Part shown: positions 33,756 to 42,343 of the stretch, piece by piece
Position numbering within the stretch: position 1 is the first letter of the stretch
How the letters are laid out: every line of letters begins with the position of its first letter
Source: Pseudomonadota bacterium
Lineage (GTDB): Bacteria; Pseudomonadota; Gammaproteobacteria; JAKAQQ01
Assembly (NCBI GenBank): GCA_021798795.1
Contig: JAJZBR010000006.1
Span: forward strand, 1 to 43,895
Direction: 5' to 3'
Length of the DNA: 43,895 bases
Program-made: the position numbers and the translations under genes
The notes under the pieces: generated by a model
Told to the model about the DNA's origin: nothing
The model's database searches: none
What the model saw: only the letters and a program-made list of their open reading frames with translations

Positions 33756-35771
33756 GTGATCTTCAACCCAGTTCTACTAAGTCTGACCGTCCTTCTCGTG
33801 GTTGCCGTGACGCTCTCGGCGCTTTTCCGTCGCCTGACTCTGCCACTCATTCCGGCCTACATTCTCGCGGGCATTCTGCTCGGACCCTACGGGCTTGCGT
33901 GGCTGGCTGATACCGCAGACGTCCGAGTCTTCGCGCGGTGGGGTGTGATCTTGTTGCTTTTCACGCTGGGATTGGAGTTCTCGCCCGCCCGGCTCCGAGA
34001 GATCCGGAAAAATAGCCTGCATCTTGCACTTGTTCTGATCAGCATTCAAGCCGGAATGGGGTGCCTCGTGATCCGGGCGCTGGGATGGCCTTGGCCTCTC
34101 GCGATGTTTATGGGGCTCATCCTCTCACTTTCTTCAACGGTATTGGTCGCCCGTCAGTTGTCTGAACAGGGTGAGCTCACATTGCCGCATGGCCGGTTGA
34201 CTCTGGCTTTGTCTCTTCTTCAGGATCTTCTGGCTGTTCCGCTCTTCATGTTGGCTCCTGTTTGGTTGAGTCACCAGGGATCCACAAAGTCATGGAGCAG
34301 CTTCATCTGGATTCTGACACGCGGGACGTTGGTAGTCGTGTTGCTTTGGATTGTTGGGAGGAGGGTGGTGGAACGCCTGTTTCGAGAGGTGGCGAAGCGA
34401 AAAGCAGCCGAGCTCTTTACACTGTCTGTCCTGCTCGTCACCGTCACCGCTGCCATGGTGACCCAGTCGCTCGGAATGTCTGCTGTGCTCGGGGCATTTC
34501 TTGCAGGGATGATTTTGGGCGGCACCGAGTTCCGGCACCAGGTTGAAGCGGATATCCGACCGTTCCGGGATGTTCTTTTGGGGTTGTTTTTCGTGTCGAT
34601 TGGAATGCTTTTTCACCCTGGGATCCTGACACGTTACGGGTGGCTCATCGCTGGTGGGATTATTCTCATACTGGTCATCAAGATAGCCACAACAGCTGTT
34701 GTCAGCCGGGTCATGGGACGCGATCGAGAAACGTCCTGGCGGGCAGCTTTTGTGCTGTCTCCGGTTGGAGAGTTTGGGCTTGCCCTCATGGCGATCGTGC
34801 CGCTTTCGGTGTGGCCGGATCGGCGCGATGGCGAAATTGTTCTGGGCATGATCATCGGAAGTCTTCTTGCAGGAGCAGTTCTGATTCGGTTCAACCGGTC
34901 TTTGTTCCACCGGGTTCCTTCACGATCGGCTTCGGGATTCAGCCAGTCATCCGAATCGATTATGCCACCCACTCCAACGGTTTCTCGTGACCACGTCATT
35001 CTTTGCGGATATGGGCGAGTGGGGCAAAATCTGGCCCGGTTTCTGGAGCAGAATAGCATTCCTTTTGTTGCGCTCGACCTGGATCCGGCCAGGGTTCGCG
35101 CCGCTCATCAGGCGGGCGATCCAGTATATTTCGGGGACGCCACGGATCTTGCGCTCTTGGAAAGTGTTGGGCTCATGTATGCACGTGCGCTCGTGATCGC
35201 CTATCAGGATGTAAATGTGAGCTCACAAATTCTGGCTCGTGTCCGGCCGGTTCGTGCGGATATGCCGATATTGGTACGGACGCTGGATGACGTGCATCTC
35301 ACCGAATTGCAGCGTTTGGGAGCCACCGAGGTTGTTCCTGAAACCCTCGAAGCAAGTCTGATGCTGGCTGCCACACTGCTCCATGTTCTGGATGTACCCG
35401 TCAGCCGGATTTTTCGCCAGATCCAGCAGGTTCGCGCCGCTCGCTATTCTCTTCTGCGCTCGGTTTTCAGAAGTGGAGAAGCGCCCACACGCTCCGCTGT
35501 GCACGCATTCCGAGAAGAACTTCGCAATATCACGTTGAGCTCCGATGCAGCATCGATTGGGCAGACACTTGAAGAAACGGCACTTCGAGAGTATGGGTGT
35601 GCCGTTACGGCACTCAGGCGCGATGGGATCGTCGGGAAACGGCCATCCCCCGGGACAGAGTTACGATCAGGCGATACGCTGGTTCTCTATGGAACACCCG
35701 AAGATCTGGATCAGGCAGAAAATCGGTTGATCGAGGGGTATACCCAAACCTCCTCGTCACCGCGAAGTTGA
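33756..35771 (+). CDS. CPA2 cation:proton antiporter with RCK domain (Kef-like)
   Basis: 671 residues with a GTG start preceded by GGAG. Residues about 1-390 form the 12-helix Na+/H+-exchanger-type module, with the LLLFTLGLEFSPARLREI helix and DLLAVPLFMLA. Next comes an RCK-N (TrkA-N) domain starting HVILCGYGRVGQNLARFL (about 410-530), with the nucleotide-binding glycines intact, and a TrkA-C domain (about 580-660). The pattern is that of KefB/KefC-type K+ efflux antiporters. No KefF/KefG ancillary subunit gene is adjacent. Together with divergent kup it makes a K+ uptake/efflux pair. Confidence 0.93.
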   Translation: MIFNPVLLSLTVLLVVAVTLSALFRRLTLPLIPAYILAGILLGPYGLAWLADTADVRVFARWGVILLLFTLGLEFSPARLREIRKNSLHLALVLISIQAGMGCLVIRALGWPWPLAMFMGLILSLSSTVLVARQLSEQGELTLPHGRLTLALSLLQDLLAVPLFMLAPVWLSHQGSTKSWSSFIWILTRGTLVVVLLWIVGRRVVERLFREVAKRKAAELFTLSVLLVTVTAAMVTQSLGMSAVLGAFLAGMILGGTEFRHQVEADIRPFRDVLLGLFFVSIGMLFHPGILTRYGWLIAGGIILILVIKIATTAVVSRVMGRDRETSWRAAFVLSPVGEFGLALMAIVPLSVWPDRRDGEIVLGMIIGSLLAGAVLIRFNRSLFHRVPSRSASGFSQSSESIMPPTPTVSRDHVILCGYGRVGQNLARFLEQNSIPFVALDLDPARVRAAHQAGDPVYFGDATDLALLESVGLMYARALVIAYQDVNVSSQILARVRPVRADMPILVRTLDDVHLTELQRLGATEVVPETLEASLMLAATLLHVLDVPVSRIFRQIQQVRAARYSLLRSVFRSGEAPTRSAVHAFREELRNITLSSDAASIGQTLEETALREYGCAVTALRRDGIVGKRPSPGTELRSGDTLVLYGTPEDLDQAENRLIEGYTQTSSSPRS

Positions 35772-35800
35772 TTGGTCGAGCGTATGGATCAGGTGATTCT

Positions 35801-36655
35801 TCACGGGCTTTTTTGACCCGTTTGAGGTGATCCGGGCAGGCTCAGATCAATTTTCCCTATATTGACTTTGAGACGAATGCTGTAACGACCCGGTCCGCTA
35901 TAACGATAGTTGCCACCGAGAAGTCGTGTGGTTGCTGCGCCTGAGCCATGGGCATTGGGTATTCCATTGAGTGTGAGGGTTCCGATATTCGTATCCAGCG
36001 CAATGCGACGGATCGATGTCAGATCGCTTTGAACATGAATCGATCCTACGTTCGTATGTGCCAGGATGGAACGTCGGGCTCCGCTGATGGATATGGGGCC
36101 TACATTGTCGTACACCCGGATGCTCGCACGCGCGTCTTTGATGACAACCGGTCCAACATTGCTGTGTGCGATGATTGTGCCCCCTGTATCTTGGATCCTG
36201 ATCCTGCCAACATTGTTTCTGATCTTCAGGGATAGATCTTCCGGTGCATCGATTGTCCACTCGACTTTGATATGTTTGAGGGAACGATCGTGAGGCAAGT
36301 GAAGCGCAATCATCAGAACGTGCCCTTTTTCATGATTGATGCGTATGGACGCGCTCCGAACGCTTTTCTCGAAGTCCTGCGTGCAGCAGGAAAAAAAGTC
36401 GAAGAAATAGTCGCCATGGTTATTGCTGGGCTTGATCAGCGCATGAATCTGGATCGTCCGGCCGGACGATCCTTGGAAAATGACGGCTCCAACACGATTC
36501 TTGAGTTGCAGAGTCTGGATGCCCGGAGGAGTTGGGATGACACGATTCAGTTTCAGTACATTCGGCGCAGAAGTGGCGCCCTGGGCGGTTGCGAGTGCCA
36601 GTGCTCCTGCAAGACAAGCGAATGATGCGCGGGAAATAAGTTGTCTGACGTTCAT
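35801..36655 (-). CDS. Exported DUF4097-like protein
   Basis: 284 residues with a signal peptide (cleavage near ATAQGATSA). The body is a right-handed-helix-like run of short beta repeats, for example KIRNNVGRIRIQDTGG, HSNVGPVVIKDA, YDNVGPISISGARR and HTNVGSIHVQSD, each with an N-V-G turn, as in DUF4097 (adhesin-like) proteins. It is the last gene of the GntR-ABC operon, 46 nt after the permease. Such proteins often accompany envelope-stress ABC systems, but their job is not known. A Cys pair (FFSCCTQ) lies near residue 90. Confidence 0.8.
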   Translation of the reverse strand: MNVRQLISRASFACLAGALALATAQGATSAPNVLKLNRVIPTPPGIQTLQLKNRVGAVIFQGSSGRTIQIHALIKPSNNHGDYFFDFFSCCTQDFEKSVRSASIRINHEKGHVLMIALHLPHDRSLKHIKVEWTIDAPEDLSLKIRNNVGRIRIQDTGGTIIAHSNVGPVVIKDARASIRVYDNVGPISISGARRSILAHTNVGSIHVQSDLTSIRRIALDTNIGTLTLNGIPNAHGSGAATTRLLGGNYRYSGPGRYSIRLKVNIGKIDLSLPGSPQTGQKSP

Positions 36656-36701
36656 TTCTCGTTCCTCAGGTTGGATCAGGAAAGGGTTACATCAATCTTT
36701 T

Positions 36702-37583
36702 TCAGCGGCTTGATTCGGAGCGGTGTCTAAAATAAATGGCCCCTGCGATGAATGCAAGTCCAACAAGCCCGCCCAGCCAGAACTCGGCATGAGCTGGCAA
36801 ATGGGTTAGTTCAAGCCAGCGCCTAGTCATGGACACCTCGTGCCCTCTAACAAGCGAGAACATCTGACCCAAGGGTGAGAACAAGTGCCCGAGCCACCTC
36901 GAGAAGAGGTGCGTTCCTAAGAGCAGAGGTTCCAGAATGATGATGACCACCGGAACCCCTAACGCCATGAAAAATGGACTCCGTCTCCTCCACTGATTGG
37001 TCCATGCAGAACAGAGCAGCATCCAGGCAAAAAGCGGGAAGATCCAAAGTGGCAGAAGTATGAATGCAACCGCGAGGTAAAACCAGACTGAAACCAGTGG
37101 TCCGAACGCCCAGAAACTTCCCCAGAAGTGATGCCCCAGGAAACTGGTAGCGAGGCTGAGGAGGAAAAGCAATAAAATCCCCGTTACGATCAGGCAGACC
37201 CAGGCGATGAGCGGCACGACAATGAGGCCAGCGAAGACTTTGCTGGCCACAGTCGCCGTATCCGAAACCGGGAGGGACTTCCAGAACACATAACTTCGGT
37301 CCATCCGATCATCGTGAAGCGTATGCAGGAAATAGACTGTGAGTCGGAGCAGGAGGATCGTCCCGAAGATGCTGGCAAGGGCCAAAAACACGATGCCACC
37401 ACCTGGATGGGTGATCTGGGGCTGTACCCGTATCGAAAACGCCTTCGAGAAAAATCCGACCAGCGTGAGCCCCGCTAATCCGCAGACGATGAGCAGGCCG
37501 GATAGGATGAGCCAAGTTCGGATGAACCACCGACGCTCCCAAAGCTCACGTCGCACGAGTGCAGCAAACCGGTAAGCATTCAT
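36702..37583 (-). CDS. ABC-2 type transporter permease
   Basis: 293 residues with six predicted membrane helices, starting with an amphipathic ALVRRELWERRWFI segment typical of ABC-2 permeases. A loop with LHDDRMDRSYVFWKSLPVSDT follows the second helix; this sequence, with its FWKSLP motif, is common in bacterial ABC-2 exporters paired with YtrA-type regulators. It has no ATPase domain of its own. The ATG overlaps the ATPase stop by 4 nt, so the two subunits are co-translated. The substrate is unknown. Confidence 0.88.
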   Translation of the reverse strand: MNAYRFAALVRRELWERRWFIRTWLILSGLLIVCGLAGLTLVGFFSKAFSIRVQPQITHPGGGIVFLALASIFGTILLLRLTVYFLHTLHDDRMDRSYVFWKSLPVSDTATVASKVFAGLIVVPLIAWVCLIVTGILLLFLLSLATSFLGHHFWGSFWAFGPLVSVWFYLAVAFILLPLWIFPLFAWMLLCSAWTNQWRRRSPFFMALGVPVVIIILEPLLLGTHLFSRWLGHLFSPLGQMFSLVRGHEVSMTRRWLELTHLPAHAEFWLGGLVGLAFIAGAIYFRHRSESSR

Positions 37584-38437
37584 GAGGGTTTCCTCTGGGT
37601 AGCAGCTTCAAAAATATCGCTCAAGTTGGGCTGGTGGATTTCGCCATATGGCAGGAGATCCTGTTTCGATCGACCTTCAAAGAGAAAGACGGTCCTGCCC
37701 AATGCTTCCTGTTCCTTGATTGGGCCCTGTGCGCGTAAGGCATCTGCACGTCCTGGGAATGCCCAAACGCTTTGGTAGCGCTCCATAACAGATTCCATGG
37801 ACTGATTGAGCACGATCCCCCCGTGGTTGATCAGGATCAAGTGACTGAGCAGATGTTCGACCTCCGGTATCAAATGGGTCGCAATGATCAAAGTCCGTCT
37901 CCCATCGCAATAGTCATCGATAATCTGCTTCCAGAATAACTTGCGTCTGGTCACATCGAGTCCGAGAGTGGGTTCGTCCAGGATTAACAGTCGGCTGTCT
38001 ATCGCCAATACCAAGGCCAGGTGCAACTGAACCAGCATGCCTTTTGACAGTTTGTAAAGTTTCGTCGCGCCCTTGATTTCGGTCTGATTCAGGAATCGCT
38101 CCGCCTCGTTATAAGAAAATCGTGGATGGATGCTGCGCATGAACCGAAGGAGCTGATCGACGCTCAACCAGAGCGGGAGGCTGAGCTGATCGGGTATGTA
38201 GGTTACGTTCTCCATCAGCAGGTGGCGTGAGCGTCTGGGGTCTTGTCCGAGGGTTCTACAGCGTCCTTCGTAGGCAAGCAGGCCCAGAATGCACTGGATG
38301 AGTGTGGACTTCCCGGCTCCGTTTGGACCGAGAAGCCCTACAATCGCGCCTTCCTCGACCGTGAAGGAGACCTGATCCAGAACAAGCTGATTTTTGTATC
38401 GTTTGGTCAGCCTTTCGGCTTCAACGAGAGAAGACAT
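37580..38437 (-). CDS. ABC transporter ATP-binding protein
   Basis: 285 residues with all ABC motifs: Walker A GPNGAGKST (about 36-44), signature LSKGMLVQLHLALVLA, Walker B RLLILDEPTLGLD and the H-loop IIATHL. The signature is LSKGM, a common variant in exporters with an ABC-2 partner. The C-terminal 70 residues are extra to the core and may contact the permease. It energises the partner permease. It follows the GntR gene by 5 nt and overlaps the permease gene. Confidence 0.93.
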   Translation of the reverse strand: MSSLVEAERLTKRYKNQLVLDQVSFTVEEGAIVGLLGPNGAGKSTLIQCILGLLAYEGRCRTLGQDPRRSRHLLMENVTYIPDQLSLPLWLSVDQLLRFMRSIHPRFSYNEAERFLNQTEIKGATKLYKLSKGMLVQLHLALVLAIDSRLLILDEPTLGLDVTRRKLFWKQIIDDYCDGRRTLIIATHLIPEVEHLLSHLILINHGGIVLNQSMESVMERYQSVWAFPGRADALRAQGPIKEQEALGRTVFLFEGRSKQDLLPYGEIHQPNLSDIFEAATQRKPS

Positions 38438-38442
38438 ATCGG

Positions 38443-38820
38443 TTACTCCGGTCGTGAGTTGGATTTAAGGCTGTCTAAAAGTGCCTGGGCATCCAGCCCA
38501 AGACGTTCAATGGTTTGAATAAGGGCTGGCCAGTCGTGTTCGAGAAACCGGCGTCGTTCATGTTCGAGCAGTCGCTCGCGCCCGCCACGTGCCAGGTACA
38601 TGCCTAATCCCCTGCGTTTCTCGATTACGCCCTCATCAACGAGACCTTGATAGGATTTGAGCACAGTCAGGGGATTCAACTGAAAATCAGCGGCCATATT
38701 CCGGACGGAAGGCAAGGGATCACCTTCTTTCACGCCTTGACCGAGAATCATTGCAGCCAGACGATCCCGCAGCTGCCGGTAAATCGGTTCGCGATCATCC
38801 CATATCGGTTGCTGTGTCAT
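38443..38820 (-). CDS. YtrA-type GntR transcriptional regulator
   Basis: 125 residues. The N-terminal winged helix-turn-helix of the GntR family (PIYRQLRDRLAAMIL, LPSVRNMAADFQLNPLTVLKSYQGLVDEGVIEKRRGLGMYLA) occupies about 10-80, and the short helical tail (about 85-125) places it in the YtrA subgroup, which has no large ligand domain. YtrA-like proteins repress the ABC operon they head, responding to envelope stress. It leads the GntR-ATPase-permease-DUF4097 operon. Direct repeats upstream may be its operator. Confidence 0.92.
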   Translation of the reverse strand: MTQQPIWDDREPIYRQLRDRLAAMILGQGVKEGDPLPSVRNMAADFQLNPLTVLKSYQGLVDEGVIEKRRGLGMYLARGGRERLLEHERRRFLEHDWPALIQTIERLGLDAQALLDSLKSNSRPE

Positions 38821-38833
38821 AGTCAGTCTCGTC

Positions 38834-38858
38834 AGGTGGGTATAGGTAGATGAGGTGG
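38834..38858. promoter_or_regulatory. Three phased AGGTGG-like repeats upstream of the GntR gene
   Basis: AGGTGG (38834-38839), AGGTAG (38844-38849) and AGGTGG (38853-38858) recur with about a 10-bp period, within 40 nt of the regulator start. One helical face would be presented to a regulator, so autoregulation is plausible. A TATACC -10-like site (minus strand, 38839-38844) overlaps the first repeats. Confidence 0.35.
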
Positions 38859-38871
38859 ATCCGTGCCTGAC

Positions 38872-39243
38872 TTAGTCGGTACCGAGTTCGTGAGTCGCAA
38901 ACGCCAGGAAGCCTCCGCTGACTGTCAAAGATGCGATCACAGCCATGGCCAGGCTCCATGCGATGAGATGGATCGATGCCGTGTCGGTGGTTCTGAAAAG
39001 CCCAGAAACTCCTGGGTATGTGGCTGCGAGAGTGCCTAGAATGAGTCCGGCAGGTAGCATGAACTTCCATAAGGATGTCCTGGCCTTAGTTTCTTCGGGC
39101 ACGGATTTGGTGTTGTAATCAAGTATAACTACACCAGATAAAAAAACAGACTCCAAAGGATTATGGAGCATAAAATCTGACAACTTTGAATGGGTTAATT
39201 GAAATTTCTGGATAGCTTGGCTTTTTAAAATATCTACTGACAT
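38872..39243 (-). CDS. Hypothetical two-helix membrane protein
   Basis: 123 residues, not recognised. The N-terminal third is polar (MSVDILKSQAIQKFQLTHSKLSDFML). Two hydrophobic segments follow (about 64-80, FMLPAGLILGTLAATYP, and 91-114, IHLIAWSLAMAVIASLTVSGG). The upstream DNA is much more AT-rich than its neighbours, which fits a late acquisition. A good promoter and a GAGG ribosome site precede the ATG at 39243. It lies 51 nt upstream of the GntR gene and may be read with it. Confidence 0.68.
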   Translation of the reverse strand: MSVDILKSQAIQKFQLTHSKLSDFMLHNPLESVFLSGVVILDYNTKSVPEETKARTSLWKFMLPAGLILGTLAATYPGVSGLFRTTDTASIHLIAWSLAMAVIASLTVSGGFLAFATHELGTD

Positions 39244-39281
39244 GTGTGTAACCTCATATGAGTTATATACTGTTATGGTCT

Positions 39282-39309
39282 AGTATAACTCTATTTTTAA
39301 GTTTTGCAA
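39282..39309 (-). promoter_or_regulatory. Sigma70-type promoter for the orphan membrane protein
   Basis: On the minus strand TTGCAA (39304-39309) is followed by a 16-nt spacer and TATACT (39282-39287). Five of six -10 bases match consensus. The start of transcription would be near 39275, about 30 nt before the ATG. Confidence 0.55.
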
Positions 39310-39323
39310 GCACACTTATAATA

Positions 39324-39338
39324 TTATGATTATTATCA
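39324..39338. promoter_or_regulatory. Fur-box-like AT-rich palindrome
   Basis: Minus strand TGATAATAATCATAA matches the 7-1-7 Fur consensus TGATAATnATTATCA at 12 of 14 arm positions: the left arm perfectly, the right arm five of seven. It lies 15 bp upstream of the -35 of the orphan gene. Chance similarity in AT-rich DNA is a real possibility. Confidence 0.3.
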
Positions 39339-39486
39339 TATTTATTAGATATTGACCCATGATCAGGTGATCCCAACCCGGTAAGGGTCTTCGTTCCGGG
39401 GGGGGCACCTGGCTCACTTCACCTGTGAGCGGATCTCTCGGGAGTTCGATCCGTCCGCGGCCCCCGGCGTCTATACCAGGGAGGTT

Positions 39487-39934
39487 TCAGCTCAGCTCCT
39501 CAATGACATTCGTTACACCGGACTTCGCGAAATACTTAAACTCATCGGTTTCTCTCATCGTGCTTCCGTTGGAGTTGCATCTCGGGACATCGCCATACCG
39601 CGTCTGAAACACAAGTGGCAACGCGCGCTCAAGTTTGTTCCAGGGTTTCACATGTTGTTTTGGCGCGCACATGACAACCCTTGCATGGAAGGGTCCGTAC
39701 ACCATGCAGTTTAAGAATGTCGTTAGCGCGAAACGCGACGCTCTGGGCGATTCGCTCTATCCCTTTCTTTGTTGTCCCGATGTACGCGATCCGCGACTTC
39801 CCATTGGGATACACGATCCGCTTGTCGGAAATGAGGACGCAGGCCAGTTTCAGTTTCCCAACGCAGATACGGGTCGCCCGAAGCGCCTCATCGCGTTTCA
39901 AGGACAGCCGGATCTTCCGTATCTTCTTGGCCAA
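39487..39934 (-). pseudogene. GIY-YIG-like nuclease relic, frameshifted
   Basis: The reading frame is split. The first part starts at a TTG (39934) with a GGGAGGG site and reads MAKKIRKIRLSLKRDEALRA, then IVYPNGKSRIAYIGTTKKG, which resembles the GIY-YIG core with a Y-x(n)-YIG pattern, and runs to ILKLHGVRTL. The second part continues in the -1 register from about 39690 (MCAPKQHVKPWNKLERAL to VTNVIEELS). Joining them across a one-base shift within CCCTTCC gives one continuous domain. I identify the family by pattern only. It lies next to the AT-rich island and looks decayed; it may come from mobile DNA. Confidence 0.6.
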
Positions 39935-40051
39935 GATTACCCTCCCAGTCGTTTTGATCCCGTTGAGTCACCTACAAACCAACGCATTTCCAGCCCGTGT
40001 CGGCGCAACCACTGTTACTGCTCAGTCTCGTAAAAACGAACGGGAAGGCAA

Positions 40052-40990
40052 TCAGTGAACACCTGGAATAATGGCGGGAACTATGAGCGCAGGTATTGGA
40101 GATTTCAACGACAAGGCAGGTGCCAAGCCAGGGACGAGACCGGTATCTGTACCCACATGCCCGTGGCTAGCCAAGACCAGAAGATCGAAGGAGCCAGAGG
40201 CGGCCAGCTCAACCAGCCTTGACCGTGGATCTCCGCGCAAAATGCTGGTTGAGGCTTCAAGGCCGTGTCCTCTGAGCTCTTGGGCACGGGCTTTAAGATA
40301 GCGCTCGGTTTTCTCGCGTTCTTGTACGAGGACGGCATCAAATGCGCGCGGAGAGAAGCGGGCAGTGATTGCCTCGAGCCCGTCGAGATCACCAAGTGTT
40401 TCACTGACATAAGCCAAAAGAAGATCGGCATGGGTATGTTGCGCGAGCGTGCAGGCCCGAGACAGTGCGGGTTCATGACCACGGTCCCCGTCCAGCGGAA
40501 CCAATAGATGCTGAAGTTTTTCCGCCGGCTTACGTGTAATGCCGGCGGGTGACAGCGCCAAAACGTCCAAGCCCGCGGAAGACATCAGTTGCTGGGCGAT
40601 CGACCCGAATAGCCAACGGCTGGGGTCGCCTCTACCGTGGGTGCAAAGGGCGATCAGGCCAGCCCCTTCGTCCAATGCGATCTGAGTCATGATCTCCGGC
40701 AAATCAGGTGATTGAGCAGGAATGATGAGAGGTTTTACTGTGAGAGATTGTTGAGCCAGATGGGCCTGACATTGCCGGAGATAGGTTTCTGCCGCAGGCC
40801 TGTTTGTGAGATGAGGCTCGCCGTGCCGGGTTTTCGGGGCATCTGGTTCGAGAATGTGAAGCAGTATCAGCGTTCCGTTATCTGGTTCGGTTAAAAGGCT
40901 CGCCCAAGGCAGAATCGACGCGGCAGCTCCCGAACCGTCCAGTGGAACCAGAATTCGTTGATAAAGATTGGAGTGCCATCCCATTTTCAT
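40052..40990 (-). CDS. Tandem universal stress protein (UspA domains)
   Basis: The first 175 residues of the ORF-track protein are shadow of mntH. The gene starts at the ATG at 40990 (MKMGWHSNLYQRILVPLDG), overlapping the mntH stop by 4 nt, and gives 312 residues. Two Usp domains are visible: the first opens QRILVPLDGSGAAAS and ends with THGRGDPSRWLFGSIAQQLMSSAGLDVLALSP, an ATP-binding-type G-x2-G-x9-G(S/T) pattern; the second opens LQHLLVPLDGDRGHEPALSRA and ends LLVLASHGHVGTDTGLVPGLAPAL, less regular in that pattern. It probably responds to stress alongside metal transport. Confidence 0.88.
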   Translation of the reverse strand: MKMGWHSNLYQRILVPLDGSGAAASILPWASLLTEPDNGTLILLHILEPDAPKTRHGEPHLTNRPAAETYLRQCQAHLAQQSLTVKPLIIPAQSPDLPEIMTQIALDEGAGLIALCTHGRGDPSRWLFGSIAQQLMSSAGLDVLALSPAGITRKPAEKLQHLLVPLDGDRGHEPALSRACTLAQHTHADLLLAYVSETLGDLDGLEAITARFSPRAFDAVLVQEREKTERYLKARAQELRGHGLEASTSILRGDPRSRLVELAASGSFDLLVLASHGHVGTDTGLVPGLAPALSLKSPIPALIVPAIIPGVH

Positions 40991-42270
40991 CGCAACATTC
41001 CTACAATCAATATCAGGTTCAAGATCGCAAGTAATACAGTGAAGCTCCACGCAGTGAGCCGGATCGTAGGCGGATTGACGAAGGAGCCCATGAGCGTCCT
41101 CCGGGAAGTGAAATCGGCCAGAGGAACCAACGCAAGTGGCAGACCAAAGCTGATCAGAACTTGGGTCCAAAGTAAGATCTGGGTCAGGTTCCAGCCTGAA
41201 AAAACAACGATTGCAAAGGAAGGCACAAGAGTCAACATCCGTCTTAACCAGATGGGAATCTGAAAGTTGATGAAACCTTGCATCATGACCTGGCCAGCAA
41301 AAGTTCCAACTGTTGTGGCTGAAATCCCTGAGGCCAGGAGTGCGAGGGCGAAAAGCGTCGCTGCAATTGGGCCCAAGAGCGGCGTAAGGGTGTGATAAGC
41401 CTGGGATAGTCCGATAATCAATGGTATCCCGGGGTGATGGAAGGCGGCAGCAGACATGATCAGCATGGCAGCGTTGGTGAGCGTTGCGATGGACATGGCC
41501 ACTACGATATCCCAAGTCTCATAACGAAGGAGTGTCCGGACATGACGTGGTTCATCGACACGAATCCGTTTCTGTGTGAGTGAGGAATGCAGAAAAATGA
41601 CATGCGGCATGATGGTTGCACCAACGATACCGACAGCCAGGAACAAACCGCCTTGTGGTATGCCAGGATTCAAGAGATGACTCTCGACTTGGGCCCACCT
41701 GGGGGGCGCTGCAAACAGTTCGATGACATAGGCCACGGCCACGAAGCCAACAAAAGCCGCGATAACCCATTCAAATGGCCGGAATCCATGCGACTGGACC
41801 GCGAGAACCAAAGTTGCGGCGAGCGCGGTCAATAATGCGGCATCGGCCAGAGTAACCGGTAAAAGAATATGGAACGCAATGGTTGCGCCGATGAATTCCG
41901 CGAGGTCAGTGGCCACTGCCACAAGTTCCATCCCGGCCCACATTCCCATCACAACCGGTTTCGGATAGGTTCTTCGGCATTGTTCCGCGAGGTTGTAGCC
42001 GGTGACGGTCCCGAGTCGTGCCGCCAGAATCTGCACAAAATACGCAGACAGACTTGCGAGGATCACAACCCAAAGTAAAGCCATCCCGTAGCGTGAGCCG
42101 CTTTCGACGTTGGTTGCGAAGTTTCCGGGATCAATATAGGCGACCGAGGCGATAAAGGCCGGCCCTAGAAATGGCAGCATGCGAGATAGGCCGCGGCGTC
42201 GGCTTTTCCCCTCGAGCACCTGAAGTGCATGGTTAACAGTAGCCGTATCCAGTTTCGTAGAACGATTCAT
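40987..42270 (-). CDS. mntH: Nramp divalent metal:proton symporter
   Basis: 427 residues with about 11 membrane helices. The helix 1 metal site is ASVAYIDPGNFATNV (DPGN at 47-50) and the helix 6 motif is GATIMPHVIFLHSSL, both intact. These residues bind Mn(II) or Fe(II) during proton-coupled uptake. The usp gene follows with a 4-nt overlap. I see no Mn riboswitch or MntR box in the 73-nt upstream gap, which is bounded by the IS630 relic. Confidence 0.95.
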   Translation of the reverse strand: MNRSTKLDTATVNHALQVLEGKSRRRGLSRMLPFLGPAFIASVAYIDPGNFATNVESGSRYGMALLWVVILASLSAYFVQILAARLGTVTGYNLAEQCRRTYPKPVVMGMWAGMELVAVATDLAEFIGATIAFHILLPVTLADAALLTALAATLVLAVQSHGFRPFEWVIAAFVGFVAVAYVIELFAAPPRWAQVESHLLNPGIPQGGLFLAVGIVGATIMPHVIFLHSSLTQKRIRVDEPRHVRTLLRYETWDIVVAMSIATLTNAAMLIMSAAAFHHPGIPLIIGLSQAYHTLTPLLGPIAATLFALALLASGISATTVGTFAGQVMMQGFINFQIPIWLRRMLTLVPSFAIVVFSGWNLTQILLWTQVLISFGLPLALVPLADFTSRRTLMGSFVNPPTIRLTAWSFTVLLAILNLILIVGMLR

Positions 42271-42343
42271 GAGCGCTCAGACATTCGATTGTGTCTCAAA
42301 GATCTCAGCCTGCGGTTGTCGATCGTACTGCCGAGTGGAGGGG

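Noticed and set aside
35801-35822. ACGGG-N9-CCCGT as a terminator after the antiporter gene
   Set aside because: The T-run is in the loop, not after the stem, and the sequence is the coding end of the DUF4097 gene.
39420-39480. GAGTTCGATCCG resembling a tRNA T-arm end
   Set aside because: No closing 5-bp stem and no cloverleaf could be drawn on either strand.
40991-41515. N-terminal extension of the stress-protein ORF in the track
   Set aside because: This part is an antisense-free shadow frame of mntH with no family sequence. The natural start is the ATG at 40990 that overlaps the mntH stop.
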